This document shows, in pieces, positions 34,384 through 42,739 of a DNA stretch of 64,000 nucleotides; within the stretch, counting starts at the first letter, position 1; every line of letters starts with the position of its first letter. The notes below the pieces were generated by a model. The model did not search any database. It saw only the letters and a list, made by a program, of their open reading frames with translations, and was not told the origin of the DNA. The position numbers and the translations under genes are program-made. The stretch spans positions 372,001 through 436,000 of the forward strand of contig CANMRV010000005.1 in the NCBI GenBank assembly GCA_947500435.1. Reading direction: 5' to 3'. This DNA is from an uncultured Flavobacteriaceae bacterium. GTDB taxonomy: Bacteria; Bacteroidota; Bacteroidia; Flavobacteriales; Flavobacteriaceae.

Positions 34384-36075
34384 CTATTCAACCAGTTCTA
34401 GAAGCGCAATGTTATAATCGTTTTCAAGAATGACTTTTCCTTTTTTAACTATCACTTCTGTTTCAGAATAAGTGTCGTAGAGTTTGGTGCCATCTCCAAA
34501 AAAGCCTTTGACCCAAAGTGATTTTTTTCCTTTTGGTAAATCTAATCCCACCACAACTTTATCCTTGAAATCGTCTTTAATGTATGTTCTGCTGAATACA
34601 TAAGGTTTTTTACCTAATCGCTTATGCTTTCCAGCACCTATCGCGGGATGATTATTTCTAAATTTACCCAACTTTCGCCAGTGTGTTAGAATAGTTTTAG
34701 TACTATCTGTATTTGCAACATCATCCCAGTTCATGTAGGAGCGTAAGGTTGCATCCCCCTCAGTTCCTTCAATGGTCAAATCACGGGCACTCTCGTCTCC
34801 ATAATAAATTTGGGAAGTTCCTGGAGTTAAAAGAAGCACATTTGCGGATTTAAAGGATTGGGTTCTCTCTTTGTCAAAAGGTTGACCGTCATCATGAGAG
34901 GTTAGGTAATTTACAAAACCCTTTCCTTTAAATTTTGTATTCAAAAGAGAGCTGTACTTTTTGAAAATAGCTTCGTAATCATTTTTTGCATCATTCTTCA
35001 ATTCGAAATTGATAAGTCCGTCGAAACCATAGTTAAAATAGTCTACTTTTTTATCACCAAAATCAAATTCTCTTCCGCCAGAAACTCCATAGTTATATAC
35101 CTCTCCAACCATATAGAACGGTGTGTCATCTAAAACTTCTTTAGTGTTTTTCTTTTTCCAAGCTTCGAAGGCGTAAGATGCTTCTTTATATAACTCAGCC
35201 CAGGCTTTTTCATCAGCATGTTTAACGGTGTCCACGCGATAACCGTCTATGCCGAAGTCTTTTACATAATCTGTTAGCCATTTTATGATGTAAGCTCTGG
35301 GGCTTCTTGAATAGCCTGTACGTTCAAAGAAAACTGCCAATTCATCCAATTCATTGCTTAGTCGCCCTTCTGACTTCCACTTTGCCAACAAGGCATCTGG
35401 AAGCTCTACGGCTTCATCAGATTCGGTCAGAATATCTGGCAGGTTATCAACTAGTGTGCAGCTAGTGGTATTCTCATAGGTGGTAAATTGACAGGTCGGG
35501 TCGGTTCGGACCCACTCTTCAGGCCAAACAGGATCCTCATTAGTTACAGGTCCGGTATGATTTACAACGGCATCCATCAAGACACGTATGCCATTTGCAT
35601 GTGCTGTTTTTACCATGGTTTCAAGCTCCTCTTTGGTTCCGAAATTCGGGTCTAATGCGGTCCAATCTTTTGCCCAGTATCCATGATAGCCATATGTATT
35701 TCCGGTGCTCTCATCGGTACTTCCATGAATTTGCTCAACAACTGGGGTAAACCAAATGGCGTTTACTCCTAGCTCGGTAAAATAGCCTTCATTGATTTTT
35801 TCTGTAATTCCGGCAATATCCCCCCCCATAAATCCGCGCAACACTCCAGTTTCTTTCGTTCTGTTTAAGGTAGTGTCGTTTTTGACGTTTCCATTGTGAA
35901 ATCTATCGGTAAGTAAAAAATAGATATTGGCGCCTTCCCAAACAAAAGGAATTTGCTTCTGAGGTTCTTCAATAATTTCTTTTTTAACAATCTCCTGTTT
36001 TTCGGGGGCTTTTTGTTGCTCTTTACAGGAAAGTAGAAGTGATATAATTATGATTGTAAGGAGCCATTTATTCAT
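34384..36075 (-). CDS. Alpha-amylase family (GH13) lipoprotein
   Basis: 563 residues. Lipobox LLLSC (Cys17) followed by a Lys/Glu-rich linker; the catalytic barrel begins at IYFLLTDRFHNG (51-62). GH13 motifs: DAVVNHTG (168-175), GYRVDTVKH with nucleophile Asp282, VGEVYN with acid/base Glu325, and TSHDDGQP with Asp395. A C-terminal beta domain ends the protein. It hydrolyses alpha-glucans at the surface or in the periplasm. No susCD pair is nearby, so it is not part of a typical utilisation locus. Confidence 0.9.
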   Translation of the reverse strand: MNKWLLTIIIISLLLSCKEQQKAPEKQEIVKKEIIEEPQKQIPFVWEGANIYFLLTDRFHNGNVKNDTTLNRTKETGVLRGFMGGDIAGITEKINEGYFTELGVNAIWFTPVVEQIHGSTDESTGNTYGYHGYWAKDWTALDPNFGTKEELETMVKTAHANGIRVLMDAVVNHTGPVTNEDPVWPEEWVRTDPTCQFTTYENTTSCTLVDNLPDILTESDEAVELPDALLAKWKSEGRLSNELDELAVFFERTGYSRSPRAYIIKWLTDYVKDFGIDGYRVDTVKHADEKAWAELYKEASYAFEAWKKKNTKEVLDDTPFYMVGEVYNYGVSGGREFDFGDKKVDYFNYGFDGLINFELKNDAKNDYEAIFKKYSSLLNTKFKGKGFVNYLTSHDDGQPFDKERTQSFKSANVLLLTPGTSQIYYGDESARDLTIEGTEGDATLRSYMNWDDVANTDSTKTILTHWRKLGKFRNNHPAIGAGKHKRLGKKPYVFSRTYIKDDFKDKVVVGLDLPKGKKSLWVKGFFGDGTKLYDTYSETEVIVKKGKVILENDYNIALLELVE

Positions 36076-36227
36076 TTGAAATTATTTTCTCTAAAGCTAT
36101 AAAATGAAGCCGTAATTCGAAAATTTATTTCCGCAAGTGTTTGAATGGATATGAAGTGCTGAAAATCAGAAGTGTTGAATGCAATAGTCTAGAAATGGCT
36201 TTGAAAAATTATAAAACAAAATTAAAT

Positions 36228-37016
36228 TTATTTGCCTCTTTTATCTCTATTCAAAACCTTGTAATCCTCATAACATCCACTTATGGCGTCAAGAATTTGA
36301 AGGTCATTGGCGGTCTTTATGAACGATTTTGAATAACTGCAATTGTTCAAAATATCTTCGATATCCATTTTTTCCAGTTGGAGAAGTTCAACTAGTGTTT
36401 CACGATCGAATTTAGAAGCCAGTAGATTTCGAATTTCATCGTCTTCTTTTACCTGTCTCAACTTACGCATTTGTGCTGGTTTCTTTCCAAAGAGATTCCG
36501 TAATAAATCTGCGGGATTTAGAATTGCTCCAAGCACCTTGGTAACGGCACTTGGGTTTTTATTCCCGGCTTCATAACCTACTGAAAGTCCGGAAATGCTA
36601 TACTGATACGCATTGTTAATCGGAAGGTTTTTGACATCAATCTCTAAGTAGCCCGTCAATTGATATGGTCGTACAATAACTTCTTCAAGTGCGTAAGCTA
36701 GCTCCGTGAGGGATATTTTGGTGTCCTCAAACTTGAACATGTCATTAGTGACCCTAATCTTTTGTGATTTATATCCTAAAAAAGAAAAATAAAGGGTGTC
36801 GTTCACTGCGGCAGTAATAGCGAATTCCCCTTTTTTATTGGTAATGGTACCAATAACTTGATTCAGGTTTACCACGTGAACACTTTCCATGGTGTCGTCA
36901 GTTTGTGCATTGACGACCACGGCTTTAAACTCACGATTTTCATTACTTTTCTCATCCTCTTGGGAGAATCCGAAGAAACTAAAAAATATAAAAAGAAGAA
37001 GTAGGTTTTTCTGCAT
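36228..37016 (-). CDS. Secreted CarboxypepD_reg-like domain protein
   Basis: 262 residues, signal peptide (LLLFIFFSFFGFSQ), then a carboxypeptidase regulatory-like beta sandwich at about 28-110 with FKAVVVNAQTDDTMESVHVVNLNQVIGTITNKKGEF, the same module that begins many TonB receptors. The remaining 150 residues are helical and carry no barrel, so it is not a truncated receptor by simple loss; the domain follows LSVGYEAGNKNPSAV to KRGK. Such proteins are common in Flavobacteriaceae and have no known role. Confidence 0.7.
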   Translation of the reverse strand: MQKNLLLLFIFFSFFGFSQEDEKSNENREFKAVVVNAQTDDTMESVHVVNLNQVIGTITNKKGEFAITAAVNDTLYFSFLGYKSQKIRVTNDMFKFEDTKISLTELAYALEEVIVRPYQLTGYLEIDVKNLPINNAYQYSISGLSVGYEAGNKNPSAVTKVLGAILNPADLLRNLFGKKPAQMRKLRQVKEDDEIRNLLASKFDRETLVELLQLEKMDIEDILNNCSYSKSFIKTANDLQILDAISGCYEDYKVLNRDKRGK

Positions 37017-37054
37017 TCAATTAAAATCCAATTTTAAAGATACTAAACAAAACA

Positions 37055-37080
37055 AAAAAATACGCCGGAGCGTATTTTTT
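37055..37080 (-). terminator. Terminator of the DEAD-box helicase gene
   Basis: Perfect 11-bp stem AAAAAATACGC (37055-37065) with GCGTATTTTTT (37070-37080) around a four-base CGGA loop, 14 bp after the helicase stop codon in the minus direction. Confidence 0.9.
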
Positions 37081-37093
37081 AATATAGAATTAA

Positions 37094-38911
37094 CTAAAAG
37101 AAATCATTTTTTTTACGCTTACTTCTTCTGTTTCCAGAATTTTCACTTTTACCGAAGCTTCGTTCTCTTTTCTTGCTTCTGTCTCTGTCTCTTCCGCTTC
37201 CTCCGCCGCTTTTGCCACGATCTCTTCGAAAACTTCCACCGCCGCTACTGCGACTATTTCTGTTGCGATCTCTTCGGCCACCGCCTCCTCCAGGGTTTTT
37301 TGAAACTTCAACATTAACGAACCTACCTTCCACTTTGAGGTCTGTGAAAGTGGCTAAAATCTTCTCGGTAACCTCCGCATCCGTATTAAAGAAAGAAAAG
37401 CTATCCTTTACATCAACCTTAAAGACATCATCTTTGCCTAAGCCGACTGTTTCTCGAAGAAAATCCTTTAAAGACATCCAATCATAACCGTCTTTTTCTC
37501 CGACGTTTATAAAGTAACGTACAGAACCTGAACTTGGAGCTTCGCCACCTCGACGGCCATCTCTGTCTCTTCCACGGTCTCCTGAATCCTGCGTATTTAA
37601 ATCCCTTGTTTTATTGTAATAGTTGTAAAAACGGGTAAACTCTACGGATACAATTTTCTTAATCAATTCTTCACGATCGACGTCTTTCAAGACATCGTTA
37701 ATTGCAGATAAATAACCTTCTACATCTTCATTGATTTCTGTATCCTTGATCTTATTTGCTAAGTGATAAAGTTGGATTTCACAGATTTCCATTCCTGTTG
37801 GAATCTTCTTGGAAATGAACTTCTGTTGAATTTTATTTTCGATGGATTTAATTTTACGCATTTCACTACGCGTAACAATAACCATTGAAATACCTGATTT
37901 ACCTGCCCTTCCTGTTCGTCCACTACGGTGTGTGTAGGTTTCGATTTCATCAGGAAGTTGGTAGTTTATGACGTGGGTAATGTCATCTACATCAATTCCA
38001 CGTGCAGCTACATCCGTAGCTACTAACATCTGAATCTGCTTCTTACGAAAAGAGTTCATTACCAAATCACGCTGATTTTGACTCAGGTCACCGTGCAAAG
38101 CTCCAGCGCTATATCCATCTTCAATTAGCTTTTCGGCTACTTTTTGGGTATCACGTTTGGTTCTACAAAAGATTACTGAAAATATATCAGGATTTGTATC
38201 TGCTAATCGTTTTAAGGCTGGATAGCGATCTCGACCACCTACCACATAATATTCGTGCTGCACGGTAGAAGTACCTGCATTTTTTGTCCCAACAGTAATT
38301 TCCTGAGGACTATGCATGAATTTTTTAGCAATAATCGATACTTCTTTGGGCATCGTAGCCGAAAATAACCAAGTAGACTTCTCGTCAGGAGTGTTGGATA
38401 GAATATCTTTGATGTCCTCGAAAAAGCCCATGTTGAGCATCTCATCAGCCTCATCTAATACACAGTAATCGATTTTAGAAATATCAACCAAACGGCGATT
38501 GATCATATCTTTCATACGACCAGGAGTAGCGACAATAATCTGTGCTCCACGCTTGATTTGACGTGCTTGGTCAGTAATGCTTGCACCACCGTAAATAGCA
38601 ACAGTACTTATGTTTTTCTCGTACTTCGAATAGAGCTTGAGCTCATTGGTAATCTGTAAGCAAAGCTCACGGGTTGGAGAGAGGATTAACCCTTGAGTAG
38701 TTCTGCTAGCACTATCGATTTTTTGAATAATTGGAAAACCAAAAGCTGCGGTCTTTCCGGTACCTGTTTGGGCAAGTGCGACCAAATCGGTTTCAGTTTC
38801 TAATAAAATTGGGATTGCTTTTTCTTGTACTTCCGAAGGATTTTCAAATCCTAAATCGGCAATAGCATCTAATAGGGACTTGTCAAGCCCTAGTGCTTCA
38901 AATTTTGTCAT
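37094..38911 (-). CDS. DEAD-box RNA helicase, DeaD/CsdA-like
   Basis: 605 residues. Q motif region FEALGLDKSLLDAIADLGFENPSEVQ, motif I AQTGTGKT (47-54), DEAD (153-156), SAT (III) and HRSGRTGRAG (VI) are all present. A DbpA-type RNA-binding domain follows (about 465-540, VRYFINVGEKDGYDWMSL) and the last 60 residues are an Arg/Gly/Ser-rich tail with repeated RDR and GGG motifs, predicted to be disordered and to bind RNA. It unwinds rRNA during ribosome assembly and in the cold. The 124-bp gap to rdgB upstream is long enough for a structured leader, but none is certain. Confidence 0.93.
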   Translation of the reverse strand: MTKFEALGLDKSLLDAIADLGFENPSEVQEKAIPILLETETDLVALAQTGTGKTAAFGFPIIQKIDSASRTTQGLILSPTRELCLQITNELKLYSKYEKNISTVAIYGGASITDQARQIKRGAQIIVATPGRMKDMINRRLVDISKIDYCVLDEADEMLNMGFFEDIKDILSNTPDEKSTWLFSATMPKEVSIIAKKFMHSPQEITVGTKNAGTSTVQHEYYVVGGRDRYPALKRLADTNPDIFSVIFCRTKRDTQKVAEKLIEDGYSAGALHGDLSQNQRDLVMNSFRKKQIQMLVATDVAARGIDVDDITHVINYQLPDEIETYTHRSGRTGRAGKSGISMVIVTRSEMRKIKSIENKIQQKFISKKIPTGMEICEIQLYHLANKIKDTEINEDVEGYLSAINDVLKDVDREELIKKIVSVEFTRFYNYYNKTRDLNTQDSGDRGRDRDGRRGGEAPSSGSVRYFINVGEKDGYDWMSLKDFLRETVGLGKDDVFKVDVKDSFSFFNTDAEVTEKILATFTDLKVEGRFVNVEVSKNPGGGGGRRDRNRNSRSSGGGSFRRDRGKSGGGSGRDRDRSKKRERSFGKSENSGNRRSKRKKNDFF

Positions 38912-39035
38912 AATATGTTATACTTTAATCGCAAATACGGATGTTGCATAGAGCGATTATCGACATAACCTATTAGACTCGGCGCAACACATGCTATACT
39001 AGCGGCATTAATTGAAGCGGCAAAGATAGGTTTAT

Positions 39036-39620
39036 TTATTTAGATGGAAGTTTGTGTAAATATGCAATCAATTGTTTAATGGCTTTGCCTCTGTGACTGA
39101 TTTCGTTTTTTACTTCTAAAGGAAGTTCTGCAAAGGTTTTATCGTAGCCTTTGGGCTGAAATATGGGGTCATATCCAAAGCCTTTTTGACCACTCTTACT
39201 CTTGGTGATTTTACCTTCAGCAACACCTGTAAAGTGAATGTTTTCTTCTTTCAAGTTTAGGGCAATTACTGTTTCAAATCGAGCTGAACGGGATGTTTTA
39301 TTTTCTAATTCCGATAGTATTTTATTCATATTGGCATCGGCATTTTTATGTTCACCTGCGTAACGTGCCGAATATACTCCTGGAGCCCCGTTTAGAGCGT
39401 CTACTAACAGTCCGGTATCATCTGAAAAACATGGTAGGCCGTAGTTTGTTGTTACAAAATCAGATTTGATTTGCGCGTTCTCTTTTAAAGTTTCACCAGT
39501 TTCTGGTATTTCATCATGACAACCGATATCAGTCAATGAGACCAACTCTATATAAGGCGGAAGCAATACTTTGACCTCTTTGAATTTATTTTGGTTATGG
39601 GTTGCAAAGACTAATTTCAT
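39036..39620 (-). CDS. rdgB: XTP/dITP diphosphatase (RdgB/HAM1)
   Basis: 194 residues. THNQNKFKEV (6-15), ETGETLKENAQIKSDF, the FSDDTGLLVDALNGAPGVYSARYAG region, GFGYDPIF and the terminal SHRGKAI are the signatures of the non-canonical purine NTP pyrophosphatase. It hydrolyses dITP and XTP to monophosphates and so keeps deaminated purines out of DNA and RNA. It is divergent from the methyltransferase-like gene at 39688; the two -7 boxes are almost adjacent. Confidence 0.95.
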   Translation of the reverse strand: MKLVFATHNQNKFKEVKVLLPPYIELVSLTDIGCHDEIPETGETLKENAQIKSDFVTTNYGLPCFSDDTGLLVDALNGAPGVYSARYAGEHKNADANMNKILSELENKTSRSARFETVIALNLKEENIHFTGVAEGKITKSKSGQKGFGYDPIFQPKGYDKTFAELPLEVKNEISHRGKAIKQLIAYLHKLPSK

Positions 39621-39651
39621 GTATTTGGAGTTCAGGGTGTAAAACTGAGTT

Positions 39652-39668
39652 CAAAAGTAGTAATTTTG
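39652..39668. promoter_or_regulatory. Back-to-back -7 boxes between rdgB and its divergent neighbour
   Basis: Minus-strand TActTTTG (39659-39652) faces rdgB and plus-strand TAatTTTG (39661-39668) faces the gene at 39688; one base separates them. The -33 elements are less clear on both sides. Confidence 0.5.
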
Positions 39669-39687
39669 GGAGCTCTAAACATTTTCT

Positions 39688-40140
39688 ATGCGACTGAAAG
39701 TGCCACCTGTTATTGTTTTTATTGCCTTTGGAGCTTTGATGTATCTCCTGGCACGTTTTCTTCCGATTGGCTATTTTGATTTCTTCGGAAGAGGATACTT
39801 GATGTATGGCTTATTAGCAATTGCCGGAAGCATTGGCTTTATCTCCTTATTTCAATTCTTTAAATCAAAAACAACGGTTGATCCTTCTGCACCTTCAAAA
39901 GCTTCAAAATTGGTTACTTCTGGAATCTATCAGTTTTCGAGAAATCCTATGTACTTAGGGCTTTTACTAGCACTTCTCGCTTGGGGCTTGTGGTTAGGAA
40001 ATGCTTTTAATGTATTGCTAGCAGCTGGCTTTGTGGGGTATATGAATGCTTTTCAGATAATTCCTGAAGAGGAGATGTTGTCGAAACTATTCGACAAAGA
40101 ATACAAGCAATATTGCACTTTGGTACGTAGATGGTTTTAA
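39688..40140 (+). CDS. Isoprenylcysteine carboxyl methyltransferase-like membrane protein
   Basis: 150 residues with four hydrophobic segments and the SAM-binding signature of the ICMT/PEMT group: TSGIYQFSRNPMYLGLLLALLAWGLWLG (about 74-100) and, near the end, PEEEMLSKLFDKEYKQYCTLVRRWF. In bacteria such proteins probably methylate lipids or small thiols, not prenylated proteins. The stop codon is immediately followed by the repeat array that precedes the SatD-like gene. Confidence 0.8.
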   Translation: MRLKVPPVIVFIAFGALMYLLARFLPIGYFDFFGRGYLMYGLLAIAGSIGFISLFQFFKSKTTVDPSAPSKASKLVTSGIYQFSRNPMYLGLLLALLAWGLWLGNAFNVLLAAGFVGYMNAFQIIPEEEMLSKLFDKEYKQYCTLVRRWF

Positions 40141-40143
40141 AAT

Positions 40144-40248
40144 ATTAGCTGATTGGCTTATAATTACATATTATTAGCGAATTAGCTTATATTTACTAAT
40201 TATTAGCGAATTAGCTTATATATTCATATATTAGCGTTTTAGCTTATA
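40144..40248 (+). repeat. Four iteron-like 19-bp repeats ahead of the SatD-like gene
   Basis: ATTAGCGAATTAGCTTATA at 40173-40191 and 40202-40220 are identical; 40144-40162 (ATTAGCTGATTGGCTTATA) and 40230-40248 (ATTAGCGTTTTAGCTTATA) are variants. Starts are 29, 29 and 28 bp apart. Each unit contains two direct TTAGC half-sites 8 bp apart. The array starts 3 bp after the upstream stop codon and ends 4 bp before the ATG at 40253. No TAnnTTTG promoter is seen inside. It looks like an operator array or a binding array for the HTH of the encoded protein. Confidence 0.85.
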
Positions 40249-40252
40249 TTCT

Positions 40253-40864
40253 ATGATAGCAATAATTACAGGGGATATTATTAATTCAGAAGAGTACAAG
40301 GCTTCTGAATGGATTGATGTGCTTAAAAAGCAGTTCTCCAAATGGGGTGAAACCCCTGTCGATTGGGAGATTTATAGGGGAGATGAATTTCAGCTCAAAA
40401 TTAATCCAGATCAGGCCTTGTGGGCAGCAGTACAAATAAAGGCACTTATCAAATCGGTTAAGGGTTTAGATGTTCGAATGGCCATTGGTGTTGGTTCTGA
40501 AAACTTTCAAGGTATTAGTGTAAGTGAGTCCAATGGAACGGCATATCAACGTTCTGGTAGAATTTTTGATAATTTAAAGATTTCAAAAATAAATTTAGCC
40601 ATTGCTACTGGAAATATTGAAGTAGACAAAAGTCTTAACCTGATGATTAAACTCGCTTTAGATTTTATGGATGAATGGACACCAGTTTCGGCAGAAATTG
40701 TTGCTATAGCTTTAACTAATACAGTAAGTTCACAAGAAAAAATAGCTGGTATGCTTGGAATTCAACAATCTGCGGTTAGTCAAAGACAAAAAAGAGCTCG
40801 TTTCCAATTAGTTCTTGAACTTTTACACTATTACCAACAAACCGTAAAAAGAATGAAACCATGA
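40253..40864 (+). CDS. SatD-like protein: palm-like domain plus C-terminal HTH
   Basis: 203 residues. The N-terminal 120 residues match the SatD family and look like a nucleotidyl-cyclase-type palm: ITGDIINSE (6-13, Asp8) resembles the first metal-binding strand, YRGDEFQL (41-48) the GGDEF-type hairpin, and VRMAIGVGS (74-82) the later core strand. Residues about 148-180 (SSQEKIAGMLGIQQSAVSQRQKRARF) form a helix-turn-helix of the sigma-region-4 or MarR kind. It overlaps the DUF3307 gene by 4 bp. SatD was named for acid tolerance in streptococci; no enzyme activity is established. The repeats upstream suggest autoregulation. Confidence 0.75.
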   Translation: MIAIITGDIINSEEYKASEWIDVLKKQFSKWGETPVDWEIYRGDEFQLKINPDQALWAAVQIKALIKSVKGLDVRMAIGVGSENFQGISVSESNGTAYQRSGRIFDNLKISKINLAIATGNIEVDKSLNLMIKLALDFMDEWTPVSAEIVAIALTNTVSSQEKIAGMLGIQQSAVSQRQKRARFQLVLELLHYYQQTVKRMKP

Positions 40865-41559
40865 TCTTGTTCACAAAACTGTTTTTAGCACACTTAATTG
40901 GAGATTTCTTATTGCAACCCAACAAATGGGTGCTCCACAAAGAAGAAAAGAAAGCAGCATCGAAATACCTTTACTTTCATGTGCTGATTCATTTTGCGGC
41001 TACCATACTTTTACTATGGGATTTAAGCTATTGGAAAATCGCCATTGTCATTCTAGTGTCACATTATCTAATTGACTTGATAAAATTATATGTCAATCCA
41101 TTATTCAAAAATAAGAGCATACCATTTTTTATTGACCAGATTTTGCATATCCTGGTGCTATATTGCTGTGCTTATTTCGATAATTTATGGATGCATACGC
41201 TAGAGTTTTTTGAACTTTTGGATTGGAACTTGATTACAGCAGCAGTATTTGTGAGCTTTCCGGCGGCTATAATAATGAGCAAACTTTTGGAGCAGATGTC
41301 CAAACAATTAGAAATGGACCATAAATCTTTACCAAACGCAGGGAAGTATATTGGCATTATTGAACGTTTGTTTGTATTGGCATTTATTATTCTCGACCAG
41401 TGGGGAGCTATAGGTCTTCTGATTACCGCAAAATCGGTTTTTCGATTTAATGATTTAAAGGAAAGCAACAGCAGAAAATTGACCGAATATATTTTGATTG
41501 GTACCTTAATTAGCTTCGGAATTGCCATAATAACAGGAATCGCTTATATTAATTTATAA
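40861..41559 (+). CDS. DUF3307 multi-pass membrane protein
   Basis: 232 residues with about seven hydrophobic segments. The N-terminal motif LFLAHLIGDFLLQPNKWV is the DUF3307 hallmark; the charged Asp in a membrane segment and the HYLIDLIKLYV repeat of the same pattern (about 62-72) are conserved in the family. The ATGA overlap with the SatD-like gene shows translational coupling, and the same pair recurs in other bacteria. Function unknown; it could be the membrane effector or sensor of the SatD-like protein. Confidence 0.8.
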   Translation: MILFTKLFLAHLIGDFLLQPNKWVLHKEEKKAASKYLYFHVLIHFAATILLLWDLSYWKIAIVILVSHYLIDLIKLYVNPLFKNKSIPFFIDQILHILVLYCCAYFDNLWMHTLEFFELLDWNLITAAVFVSFPAAIIMSKLLEQMSKQLEMDHKSLPNAGKYIGIIERLFVLAFIILDQWGAIGLLITAKSVFRFNDLKESNSRKLTEYILIGTLISFGIAIITGIAYINL

Positions 41560-41576
41560 TCAAAAATGAATTGAGC

Positions 41577-42737
41577 ATGAAAAAGATTCTACTCTTAACC
41601 TTAACAATAATCACTTTCTCCTGTGCGGAGAAAAAGACAGAAATAAAATCTGAAGACATTAAAACTGTTCTTGCAGAAAGATGGTCAAAAGAAAAGGCCT
41701 GGGAATGGTATGACAAGCAACCCTGGCTGGTGGGTACGAACTTTAATCCAAGCTCTTCCATAAATCAATTAGAGTTCTGGCAAGCCGATACGTTCGACCC
41801 TGAAACCATTGATAGGGAACTGAAATGGTCGGCTGATTTAGGGATGAACCTACATAGAGTTTATCTACATAATTTGTTGTGGGAACAAGATTCCCTTGGC
41901 TTTTTAAATCGCCTTGACGAATATCTGAAAATTGCCGATTCACACGGAATAAAAATAATGTTCGCCTTATTAGATGATGTTTGGCACCCGATTCCGAAAC
42001 TAGGGCAACAACCTGAGCCGATTCCACACGTTCACAATTCAGGTTGGGTACAAGCTCCTGGCGCTGAAATATTAGGAGATACCACGCGGCATGATGAAGT
42101 TAAGAACTATATCAAAGGCGTCTTAACCCGTTTTGCAAATGATGATAGGGTTCTTGTGTGGGATGTATATAACGAACCCGATAATGTGGCGGGTCAGCCA
42201 GGAAGAAAGGAGTTGGAAGTGAAAAATAAACATGATTATTCCCTTAAATTGCTCAAAAAGGTAATGCTGTGGTCTCGTGAGGTAAATCCGAAACAGCCCC
42301 TGACAACAGGAATTTGGAGAGGTAATATTGACCATTGGGGTACTTTGGATAGCTTGCCAGTTATAGACCGTTATATGATTGAAAACTCTGATGTTATCTC
42401 GTTTCATGCTTATGATGGAGATATGGAACGCGTGCGCAAGAAGATAAATGAACTAAAAAAGTTCGAAAGGCCTTTACTTTGCACAGAGTATGTAGCACGA
42501 GCGACAGGCAACACTTTTGAGGCGGTCATGCCTATATTAAAAGAAAACAAAATTGCTGCCATCAATTGGGGGTTCGTTTCTGGAAAAACAAATACAATTT
42601 ACCCATGGAAGAGCTGGGATTCTACTTTCACTGGAGAACCTAAGCTTTGGCACCACGATATTTTACGAGAAGATGGAACGCCTTTTTCTGAGGAAGAGGT
42701 GATTTTCATTAAGAAAATGACCGAAAAAACAAAATAG
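41577..42737 (+). CDS. GH5-like (clan GH-A) glycoside hydrolase lipoprotein
   Basis: 386 residues from the ATG at 41577; a TTG six bases earlier is less likely. The lipobox is TFSC (Cys16). The rest is a TIM barrel: NPSSSINQLEFW at strand 1, LGMNLHRVYLHNLLWEQD at strand 2, VWDVYNEPDN with acid/base Glu190 at the end of strand 4, and LCTEYVA with nucleophile Glu304 at strand 7. This matches retaining clan-A enzymes such as GH5 mannanases and cellulases. It lies 17 bp after the DUF3307 gene and 2 bp before a hydrolase gene, possibly one operon. Confidence 0.82.
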   Translation: MKKILLLTLTIITFSCAEKKTEIKSEDIKTVLAERWSKEKAWEWYDKQPWLVGTNFNPSSSINQLEFWQADTFDPETIDRELKWSADLGMNLHRVYLHNLLWEQDSLGFLNRLDEYLKIADSHGIKIMFALLDDVWHPIPKLGQQPEPIPHVHNSGWVQAPGAEILGDTTRHDEVKNYIKGVLTRFANDDRVLVWDVYNEPDNVAGQPGRKELEVKNKHDYSLKLLKKVMLWSREVNPKQPLTTGIWRGNIDHWGTLDSLPVIDRYMIENSDVISFHAYDGDMERVRKKINELKKFERPLLCTEYVARATGNTFEAVMPILKENKIAAINWGFVSGKTNTIYPWKSWDSTFTGEPKLWHHDILREDGTPFSEEEVIFIKKMTEKTK

Positions 42738-42739
42738 GA

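Noticed and set aside
36228..37016. Truncated TonB receptor
   Set aside because: The regulatory-like domain is followed by helical sequence with its own stop, and no barrel remnants lie downstream.
37090..37487. Overlapping long frames on both strands in the helicase tail
   Set aside because: They are by-products of the low-complexity Arg/Gly/Ser-coding repeat of the DEAD-box gene; their products are simple-sequence peptides.
40144..40248. CRISPR-like array
   Set aside because: Only four short AT-rich repeats with 9-10 bp between them, two imperfect, and no cas genes. The spacing and position fit operator sites.
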